Assembly (NCBI RefSeq): GCF_030164425.1
Contig: NZ_JASNJD010000016.1
Span: 42,909 to 106,908 of the forward strand
Direction: 5' to 3'
Source: Pseudodonghicola flavimaris
Lineage (GTDB): Bacteria; Pseudomonadota; Alphaproteobacteria; Rhodobacterales; Rhodobacteraceae
Length of the DNA stretch: 64,000 bases
In this document: piece by piece, positions 57,347 to 64,000 of the stretch
How the letters are laid out: each line of letters begins with the position of its first letter
Position numbering within the stretch: the first letter of the stretch is position 1
The notes under the pieces: generated by a model
Databases searched by the model: none
What the model saw: the letters and a program-made list of their open reading frames with translations, nothing else
Told to the model about the DNA's origin: nothing
Made by a program: the position numbers and the translations under genes

Positions 57347-60333
57347 GCCAGTACCGCGTTTCCGGCCGGGGCCGGGTGGACACCTCCCGTGCCGTGACCT
57401 TCACCTTCGACGGCAAGAGCTATCGTGGCGTTCAGGGCGATACCGTCGCCTCGGCGCTGCTGGCCAACGGCGTGCACCTGATGGGCCGGTCGTTCAAATA
57501 TCACCGTCCCCGTGGCGCCATCGCCGCCGGCTCCGAGGAACCCAACGCGCTGATCGGCACCCGCCGCGGCGCCGGCCGGTTCGAGCCCAACACCCGCGCC
57601 ACCGTGCAGGAGATCTGGGATGGGCTGGAAACCAGCTCGCAGAACAAGTTCCCCAGCCTCAAGTTCGACGTGGGCGCGGTGAACGATGCCGCCTACATGC
57701 TGTTCTCGGCCGGGTTCTACTACAAGACCTTCATGTGGCCGCGCAGCTTCTGGGACAAGGTCTATGAACCCTTCATCCGTGCCGCCGCCGGCCTGGGCGT
57801 GAGCCCGACCGAGGAGGATCCGGATCATTACGCCTCGCGCAACCTGCATTGCGACGTGCTGATCGTCGGCGCCGGGCCCACCGGGCTGGCCGCGGCCCGC
57901 GCCGCGGCGGTCGAGGGGCTGCGCGTGGTGCTGGTGGACGAAAACGCCGAGGCCGGCGGCACGCTGCTGTCCGAACCGCAGGCGCGGATCGACGGTAAGC
58001 CGGCCTGGGACTGGCTGGCCGCCGAGCTGGAGGCGCTGAAGGCCCTGGGTGTGAAGGTCATGACCCGCACCACCGCCATCGCCTATTATCACCAGAACCT
58101 GATCGGCCTGGTCGAGAAACTGACCGATCATCTGCCGAAGCTGCCCGCCGACACCCCCCGCGAACGGCTGTGGCGGGTGCGCGCGAAACAGGTCGTCCTG
58201 GCGCAGGGCGCGCTGGAAAAACCGCTGGTGTTCCATGGCAACGACCGTCCCGGCGTGATGCTGGCGGGGTCGGCGCAGACCTTCCTGAACCGTTACGGCG
58301 TTCTGGTCGGCAAGCGTCCGGTGATCCTGACCTCGCATGACGCGGCCTGGTACGCGGCCTTCGATCTGCAAGATGCCGGCGCCCAGGTACAGGCCATCGT
58401 CGACACCCGTGCCGATGTCGACGCGCTGCTGCTGAACGAGGCCCGCGCACGCGGCATCGCCGTCAAGCTGTCGCATACCGCGACCGCGACCTCCGGCCGT
58501 CTGCGGGTTTCCTCGCTGCGGATCAACCCGGTCGCGGGCGGCACCGTCGGCTCCGGTCAGGAAATCCGCTGCGACGCGGTGCTGATGTCGGGCGGCTGGA
58601 CGCCGTCGCTGCATCTGTTCTCGCACACCAAGGGGTCGCTGACCTGGGATGACGACCGCACCACCTTCCTGCCGAACAACACGCCGGAAGACTGCGTCAT
58701 CGCCGGCGCCAGCCGCGGGCTCTGGGGCATCGAGGCCGCTCTGGCCGACGGCGCCGAAAAGGGCCGTGCCGTGGTAGAGGCCCTGGGCAAGACCGGGGCG
58801 CAGGTGGCTTATGCCGTCGAGGCGGACCGCCCCGGCACCGGGGTGTCGCACAAGGAACTGCCGACCGACCTGAGCGCCGGCAAGGCCAAGGCCTTCGTCG
58901 ACTTCCAGAACGATGTCACCGCCAAGGACCTGCGTCTGGCCGTGCGCGAGGGCATGCGCTCGATCGAGCACGTCAAGCGCTACACCACCAACGGGATGGC
59001 GACCGACCAGGGCAAGATGTCGAACATCAACGGCCTGAACATCGCCTCCGACGCGCTCGGCAAGAAGCAGCCGCAGGTGGGCCTGACCACCTTCCGGCCG
59101 CCCTATACGCCGACCAGCTTCGGGGCCTTTGCCGGCTATCACCGCGGCGAGCATTTCGAGGTGACCCGCAAGACCGACATCGACAGCTGGGCCGAGGCGA
59201 AGAACGCGGTGTTCGAACCGGTCGGCCAGTGGCGCCGGGCCCGGTACTTCCCGAAACCGGGCGAGGACATGGATGCCGCCGTGCGTCGCGAATGCGCCGC
59301 CACCCGCGCCTCGGTCGGCATCTTCGATGCCTCGACGCTGGGTAAGATCGAGGTCGTCGGCCCCGATGCGGTGGAATTCATGAACCGCATGTACACCAAC
59401 CCCTGGACCAAGCTGGCGCCGGGCCGCTGCCGCTATGGCCTGCTCCTGGGCGACGACGGCTACATCCGCGACGACGGTGTCATCGGCCGCATGAGCGAGG
59501 ACCGCTTCCACGTCACCACCACCACCGGCGGTGCGGCGCGGGTTCTCAACATGATGGAGGATTACCTCCAGACCGAATGGCCCGATCTGAACGTCTGGCT
59601 GACCTCGACCACCGAACAATGGTCGACCGTGGCGCTGAACGGCCCCGATGCCGCCAAGCTGCTGGCGCCCTTCGTCGAAGGCGTCGAGCTGACCGAGGAG
59701 ACCTTCCCGCATATGTCCTGCGTGGAATGCACCGTCGCCGGCATGCCGGCGCGGCTGTTCCGGGTCAGCTTCACCGGCGAGATCGGCTTCGAGGTCAACG
59801 TGCCGGCGCATCTGGGCCGCAAGCTGTGGGAGACCCTGTGGGACGCCGGGCAGCAATATGGCATCACCGCCTATGGCACCGAGACGATGCACGTCCTGCG
59901 GGCCGAGAAGGGTTATATCATTGTCGGTCAGGACACCGACGGGACGGTGACGCCCTATGACTGTGGCATGGGCTGGGCCGTGGGCAAGAAGAAGCCCGAC
60001 TTCGTCGGCATGCGCGGGCTGGCGCGCCCGGATCTTCAGGCGAAGAATCGCAAGCAGCTGGTCGGTCTGCTGACCGAGGACGGATCGAAGCTGGAAGAGG
60101 GCGCGCAGATCGTCTTCGACCCGAAGCAGGCGATCCCGATGACCATGGTGGGGCATGTGACCTCCTCCTACGACATCGGCACCACCGATCAGCCGATCGC
60201 GCTGGCGCTGGTCGCGGGCGGCCACGAGAAGATGGGCGAGACCGTCTATATCCCGATGCCCGACCGCACCATCGCGGCGAAGATCACCTCTACGGTCTTC
60301 GTCGATCCCGACAACACCCGTCTGAAAATCTGA
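57343..60333 (+). CDS. soxA: Sarcosine oxidase, alpha subunit
   Basis: A 996-residue subunit. The N-terminal segment (about 1-100: FTFDGKSYRGVQGDTVASALLANGV; SFKYHRPRGA) is a ferredoxin-like domain without cluster. A Rossmann NAD-binding domain follows (VLIVGAGPTGLAAARAAAVEG, about 166-186), and the C-terminal 380 residues form the GcvT/folate-binding domain (VNVPAHLGRKLWETL) that makes 5,10-methylene-THF. The length and order match the family. It is preceded by soxD and followed by soxG 13 bp later. Confidence 0.96.
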   Translation: MSQYRVSGRGRVDTSRAVTFTFDGKSYRGVQGDTVASALLANGVHLMGRSFKYHRPRGAIAAGSEEPNALIGTRRGAGRFEPNTRATVQEIWDGLETSSQNKFPSLKFDVGAVNDAAYMLFSAGFYYKTFMWPRSFWDKVYEPFIRAAAGLGVSPTEEDPDHYASRNLHCDVLIVGAGPTGLAAARAAAVEGLRVVLVDENAEAGGTLLSEPQARIDGKPAWDWLAAELEALKALGVKVMTRTTAIAYYHQNLIGLVEKLTDHLPKLPADTPRERLWRVRAKQVVLAQGALEKPLVFHGNDRPGVMLAGSAQTFLNRYGVLVGKRPVILTSHDAAWYAAFDLQDAGAQVQAIVDTRADVDALLLNEARARGIAVKLSHTATATSGRLRVSSLRINPVAGGTVGSGQEIRCDAVLMSGGWTPSLHLFSHTKGSLTWDDDRTTFLPNNTPEDCVIAGASRGLWGIEAALADGAEKGRAVVEALGKTGAQVAYAVEADRPGTGVSHKELPTDLSAGKAKAFVDFQNDVTAKDLRLAVREGMRSIEHVKRYTTNGMATDQGKMSNINGLNIASDALGKKQPQVGLTTFRPPYTPTSFGAFAGYHRGEHFEVTRKTDIDSWAEAKNAVFEPVGQWRRARYFPKPGEDMDAAVRRECAATRASVGIFDASTLGKIEVVGPDAVEFMNRMYTNPWTKLAPGRCRYGLLLGDDGYIRDDGVIGRMSEDRFHVTTTTGGAARVLNMMEDYLQTEWPDLNVWLTSTTEQWSTVALNGPDAAKLLAPFVEGVELTEETFPHMSCVECTVAGMPARLFRVSFTGEIGFEVNVPAHLGRKLWETLWDAGQQYGITAYGTETMHVLRAEKGYIIVGQDTDGTVTPYDCGMGWAVGKKKPDFVGMRGLARPDLQAKNRKQLVGLLTEDGSKLEEGAQIVFDPKQAIPMTMVGHVTSSYDIGTTDQPIALALVAGGHEKMGETVYIPMPDRTIAAKITSTVFVDPDNTRLKI

Positions 60334-60346
60334 CCCGGAGGCGAAG

Positions 60347-60901
60347 ATGACCGCACCGATTTCTTCCTTCACGCCCGGCGTTCTCGCGCATAGCGACGCC
60401 GCCCGGGTTGGTTTCGCCCCCCGTTGCGCCCGGTTCTCGCTGCGCGCCCGGGGCGATCTGGCGCCGCTCGAGGCGGCGCTGGGTCTCAGCCTGCCGACCC
60501 GGATCGGCCAGCGCGTCACCGCCGGTGAGCGCCAGCTGCTCTGCCTCGGGCCGGACGAATGGGTCCTGCATGCGCCGGAGCGCGACGGAGCCGCGATCAC
60601 CGCGGCCTGCGCCGGCGTCTATGCCGACCACCCTCACAGCCTGGTCGATATCTCCGGCCGCGAGGTGAGCTTCGTCATCGACGGGCCGCGTGGCGCCGAA
60701 CTGCTGACGCTGGGCTGTGCCCGCGATCTCGACTCCATCGCCGTGGGCGAGGGGCGTCGGACCCTGTTCGACGGCGCCACCGTGATCCTGTGGCGCGACG
60801 GCGATACCAGCTTCCGGCTGGATTGCTGGAACAGCTTCGCGACCCATCTTTTCCATCTGCTCGACACCGGCGTGCGCGAACTGGCCGCCGAGAGCCTCTG
60901 A
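60347..60901 (+). CDS. soxG: Sarcosine oxidase, gamma subunit
   Basis: A 184-residue GcvT-like small subunit, shorter than its folate-binding relatives and lacking their active residues. The [10 protein letters not shown] and [21 protein letters not shown] stretches match the family. It closes the soxBDAG set; the SHMT gene follows after 19 bp. Confidence 0.92.
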   Translation: MTAPISSFTPGVLAHSDAARVGFAPRCARFSLRARGDLAPLEAALGLSLPTRIGQRVTAGERQLLCLGPDEWVLHAPERDGAAITAACAGVYADHPHSLVDISGREVSFVIDGPRGAELLTLGCARDLDSIAVGEGRRTLFDGATVILWRDGDTSFRLDCWNSFATHLFHLLDTGVRELAAESL

Positions 60902-60920
60902 CCCCGAAAGGACGTCACCG

Positions 60921-62195
60921 ATGATCCATACCCTTCCCAAGGCCGGTATCTCCGATACCGTGATCGCATCGGCCATCGCCGAGGAACTCGACCGTCAGCA
61001 AACCCAGATCGAACTGATCGCTTCGGAGAACATCGTTTCCGCAGACGTGATGGCGGCGCAGGGCTCGGTGCTGACCAACAAATATGCCGAGGGCTACCCC
61101 GGCAAGCGCTATTACGGCGGCTGTGAATTCGTCGACAAGGTCGAGGCTGTCGCCATCGACCGGCTCAAGCAGCTGTTCGGGGCGGAGTTCGTCAACGTGC
61201 AGCCGCACTCCGGCGCCCAGGCCAACCAGGCGGTGTTCCTGGCGCTGCTGCAGCCGGGCGACCGCATCATGGGCCTGTCGCTGGCCCATGGCGGTCACCT
61301 GACCCACGGCTCGCCGGTGACCATGTCGGGCAAATGGTTCGATGTGGTGTCCTACGAGGTGGACGCGCAGACCCATCTGATCGACATGGAGAAGGTCCGC
61401 GAAAAGGCGCTGGAGACCAAGCCCAAGCTGATCGTGGCGGGCGCCTCGGCCTATCCGCGCAAGATCGACTTCGAAGGCTTCCGCAAGATCGCGGATGAGG
61501 TCGGCGCCTATCTGATGGTCGACATGGCGCATTACGCCGGCCTGATCGCCGGCGGCCAGTACCCCAACCCGGTGCCGCATGCGCATGTGGTCACCTCGAC
61601 CACCCACAAGACGCTGCGCGGGCCGCGCGGCGGGGTGATCCTGACCAATGACGAGGCGCTGGCCAAGAAGCTGAACTCGGCCGTCTTCCCGGGCAACCAG
61701 GGCGGGCCGCTGATGCATGTGATCGCCGCCAAGGCCGTGGCCTTCGGCGAGGCGCTGGAACCCTCCTTCGCCGCCTATGCCGAACAGGTGATCGACAACG
61801 CCCGCGCACTGGCCGATGTGCTGATGGTCGGCGGTCTGGGCATCGTCTCGGGCGGCACCGACAGCCACATGGTGCTGGTTGATCTGCGGCCCAAGGGGGT
61901 TACCGGCAAGGTCGCCGAGATCGCGCTGGAACGCGCCGGTCTGACCTGCAACAAGAACGCGATCCCGAACGACCCGGAGAAACCCTTCGTCACCTCCGGC
62001 ATCCGTCTGGGCACCTCCGCCGGCACCACCCGCGGGTTCCGCGAGGCCGAGTTCGAGCAGGTCGGCAGCCTGATCCTGCGGGTTCTGAACGCGCTGGCCG
62101 ACAGCCCCGAGGGCAATGCCGAGGTCGAGGCCGAGGTCCGGGCCGAAGTGCGCGCGCTGTGCGACGCCTTCCCGATCTACGCATCGGCGGGCTGA
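60921..62195 (+). CDS. glyA: Serine hydroxymethyltransferase
   Basis: A 424-residue PLP enzyme. The Schiff-base Lys lies in the conserved block [29 protein letters not shown] and [12 protein letters not shown] are also typical. It converts glycine and 5,10-methylene-THF, both sarcosine oxidase products, to serine and THF. Its position in the sox operon shows a dedicated copy for betaine catabolism; a housekeeping glyA elsewhere is likely but not seen. Confidence 0.95.
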   Translation: MIHTLPKAGISDTVIASAIAEELDRQQTQIELIASENIVSADVMAAQGSVLTNKYAEGYPGKRYYGGCEFVDKVEAVAIDRLKQLFGAEFVNVQPHSGAQANQAVFLALLQPGDRIMGLSLAHGGHLTHGSPVTMSGKWFDVVSYEVDAQTHLIDMEKVREKALETKPKLIVAGASAYPRKIDFEGFRKIADEVGAYLMVDMAHYAGLIAGGQYPNPVPHAHVVTSTTHKTLRGPRGGVILTNDEALAKKLNSAVFPGNQGGPLMHVIAAKAVAFGEALEPSFAAYAEQVIDNARALADVLMVGGLGIVSGGTDSHMVLVDLRPKGVTGKVAEIALERAGLTCNKNAIPNDPEKPFVTSGIRLGTSAGTTRGFREAEFEQVGSLILRVLNALADSPEGNAEVEAEVRAEVRALCDAFPIYASAG

Positions 62196-62196
62196 T

Positions 62197-63606
62197 ATGT
62201 ACCTGTCGGTCTTCGATATCTTCAAGATCGGCGTCGGCCCCTCGTCGTCGCATACGATGGGGCCGATGGTTGCCGCCGCGCGGTTCCTCGACGATCTGCG
62301 CGGCGGGGCCGAGAAAATACCCGGGGCCGATGCCCTGGCGGGTCTCGGCGCACGGCTGCACGGATCGCTTGCCTTCACCGGCAAGGGCCATGCCTCCGAC
62401 CGGGCGGTGATCCTGGGCTTCTGCGGCCTGTTGCCGGAGACGCTCGACCCCGACCGGGCCGCCGATCTGGAGGCCGAGGTGCGGCGCGAGGGCGTCGTGC
62501 GCCCGGACGGCCTGGGCGAGCTGCGCTTCGTGCCGGACGACGATCTGGTGTTCGACTGGGGTCCGGCGCTGCCGGGTCACGCCAACGGGATGTTGCTGCG
62601 CGCCTATGATGCCGCCGGCAACACCTATCACCAGCAGACCTATTACTCGATCGGCGGCGGCTTCGTGCTGACGGCGGCCGAGCTCGAGGCGCAGAAGGCC
62701 GCCGAGCCCGATCTGCACGAGGAGAAGGCCGCGCAGGCGTTTCCCTTCCCCTTTGGCACTGCCGCCGAGATGCTGGAGATGGGCGCGCGGTCGGGGCTGT
62801 CGGTGGCACAGATGAAACGCGCCAACGAGACCGTGCTGCATGGCGCGGCGCTCGACGACAAGATCGACCTCATCCTCAAGACCATGGACGATTGCATCGA
62901 GCGCGGCCTGGGTCAGGAGGGCATCCTGCCGGGTGGGCTGAAGGTGAAGCGCCGGGCCAAGGCGATCCACGATCAGCTGCAGGCCGAGAAGGGGCGCAAC
63001 CTGGCGCAGCCGCATCAGGCCAACGACTGGATGAGCGTCTATGCCATGGCGGTGAACGAGGAAAACGCCGCCGGCGGGCGGATCGTGACCGCGCCCACCA
63101 ACGGCGCGGCGGGGGTGGTGCCGGCGGTGCTGCGCTACTACCGCGATCATTGCGTCGGCGCGACCCACGCGGGGTGCCGCGATCTGTTGCTGGTGGCCGC
63201 GGCCATCGGTGGGCTGATCAAGCACAATGCCTCGATCTCCGGCGCCGAGGTCGGCTGCCAGGGCGAGGTCGGCTCGGCCGCGGCCATGGCGGCGGCCGGG
63301 CTCTGCGCGGCGCTCGGTGGCAGCAACGAGCAGATCGAAAACGCCGCCGAGATCGCACTGGAACACCACCTGGGCATGACCTGCGATCCGGCCGCCGGGC
63401 TGGTTCAGGTGCCCTGCATCGAACGCAACGCGCTCGGGGCGATCAAGGCGGTCTCCGCCGCCTCGCTGGCGCTGAAGGGCGATGGCCAACACTTCATGCC
63501 GCTCGACAACTGCGTCCGCGTGATGCTGGAAACCGGGCAGGACATGAACCTCAAATACAAAGAAACCTCCACCGGTGGGATTGCCGTCAATCTGCCGGAA
63601 TGCTGA
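62197..63606 (+). CDS. sdaA: L-serine ammonia-lyase (iron-sulfur)
   Basis: A 469-residue single-chain serine dehydratase: N-terminal beta domain ([20 protein letters not shown]) and C-terminal alpha domain with the Fe-S cysteines in [41 protein letters not shown]. Deaminates serine to pyruvate and ammonia. It starts 1 nt after the glyA stop (TGATATG), so translation is coupled. It completes the pathway to central metabolism. Confidence 0.95.
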   Translation: MYLSVFDIFKIGVGPSSSHTMGPMVAAARFLDDLRGGAEKIPGADALAGLGARLHGSLAFTGKGHASDRAVILGFCGLLPETLDPDRAADLEAEVRREGVVRPDGLGELRFVPDDDLVFDWGPALPGHANGMLLRAYDAAGNTYHQQTYYSIGGGFVLTAAELEAQKAAEPDLHEEKAAQAFPFPFGTAAEMLEMGARSGLSVAQMKRANETVLHGAALDDKIDLILKTMDDCIERGLGQEGILPGGLKVKRRAKAIHDQLQAEKGRNLAQPHQANDWMSVYAMAVNEENAAGGRIVTAPTNGAAGVVPAVLRYYRDHCVGATHAGCRDLLLVAAAIGGLIKHNASISGAEVGCQGEVGSAAAMAAAGLCAALGGSNEQIENAAEIALEHHLGMTCDPAAGLVQVPCIERNALGAIKAVSAASLALKGDGQHFMPLDNCVRVMLETGQDMNLKYKETSTGGIAVNLPEC

Positions 63607-63628
63607 CCCTCAGAAAGGTCCAACAGAC

Positions 63629-64000
63629 ATGTCCCAGATCACTCTGACCGTGTCCTGCCCGGTGCGCCCGGGTATCGTCGCGGCGATTTCGACCTACCTG
63701 TCCGAACAGGACTGCAACATCCACGACAGCTCGCAATTCTCCGATCTGGAGAACGACCGGTTCTTCATGCGCCTGAGCTTTGTGTCCGAAGGCGGCCGCA
63801 GCCGCGCCGATCTGAGCGAGAGCTTCACCGCCACGGCAGAGGCCTTCGGCATGGACTTCGCCTTCCACGATCCGTCGGAGAAGATGAAGGTGGTGATCAT
63901 GGTGTCGCGGTTCGGGCATTGCCTGAACGACCTGCTCTATCGCTGGCGGATCGGGGCGCTGCCGATCGACATCGTGGCGGTGATCTCCAACCACATGGAG
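63629..64000 (+). CDS. purU: Formyltetrahydrofolate deformylase, N-terminal part
   Basis: Partial gene: 124 codons are seen before the window edge. An ACT-type domain (SQITLTVSCPVRPGIVAAISTYLSEQDCNIHDSSQFSD) is followed by the start of the formyltransferase fold (KVVIMVSRFGHCLNDLLYRWRIGALPIDIVAVISNH). It hydrolyses 10-formyl-THF to formate and THF, which drains the C1 units released by the sarcosine and dimethylglycine steps. It is 22 bp after sdaA in the same operon. Confidence 0.93.
   Translation, partial: MSQITLTVSCPVRPGIVAAISTYLSEQDCNIHDSSQFSDLENDRFFMRLSFVSEGGRSRADLSESFTATAEAFGMDFAFHDPSEKMKVVIMVSRFGHCLNDLLYRWRIGALPIDIVAVISNHME

Noticed and set aside
57289..60600. 1103-residue open frame on the minus strand opposite soxA
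   Set aside because: Composition rich in Gly, Arg, His and Asp with no recognisable domain; it mirrors the high-GC third codon position of soxA and soxG, which have full family matches.

Overview
The window is about 64 kb of high-GC chromosomal DNA from an alphaproteobacterium, most likely the Rhodobacterales (Paracoccus/Rhodobacter relatives). This rests on the class I lysyl-tRNA synthetase, the GltX paralogue type, a leucine leader peptide before leuA, the heterotetrameric sarcosine oxidase operon, an AcuR-like TetR regulator and FNR/Nnr-type sites. The genus cannot be fixed from the sequence alone. No rRNA, tRNA or CRISPR array was found.

Layout. 0-3.4 kb: elongasome genes mreB-mreC-mreD-mrdA (minus strand, mrdA cut by the window edge). 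3.8-5.5 kb: leuA with an upstream leucine-rich leader peptide and hairpin. 5.8-8.6 kb: sulfide:quinone oxidoreductase, an AcuR-like TetR repressor with a perfect operator palindrome, and an AhpD-like protein. 8.6-10 kb: an extremely regular MORN-repeat exported protein. 10-18.4 kb: NAD synthetase, a DMT exporter, an FAD oxidase, a Tat-exported metallo-beta-lactamase-fold protein, a triply frameshifted pseudogene, gltX, a gamma-glutamylcyclotransferase-like gene and nsrR. 18.4-31 kb: the ybbP-ybbA/tesA locus, cspA, an L,D-transpeptidase, trxC, a lipoprotein, ettA, a siderophore-interacting protein, nadD, dacB and a TerB-like gene. 31-41.8 kb: class I lysS, a large beta-helix protein, a PPOX protein, an orphan ParA, a universal stress protein with an FNR-type box, an exported rhodanese, and an aldehyde dehydrogenase behind an AcoR-like regulator that lacks the AAA+ domain.

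41.8-44.2 kb is a scar of mobile DNA: three overlapping prophage genes, a structured non-coding stretch, the last 39 codons of an IS481-type transposase and an IS5-type terminal repeat.

44.2-64 kb is one functional module for glycine betaine catabolism. The BCCT transporter imports betaine. GbcA/GbcB demethylate betaine to dimethylglycine. A fused FAD/GcvT dehydrogenase with EtfA/EtfB probably converts dimethylglycine to sarcosine. SoxBDAG makes glycine and 5,10-methylene-THF. GlyA turns glycine plus the C1 unit into serine, SdaA deaminates serine to pyruvate, and PurU (cut by the right edge) releases formate and regenerates THF. A GbdR-type AraC regulator and a LysR regulator, the latter next to a perfect 8-5-8 palindrome, are embedded in the cluster. 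The position of this complete pathway directly beside the phage/IS scar suggests, but does not prove, that the module was gained or moved as a block.
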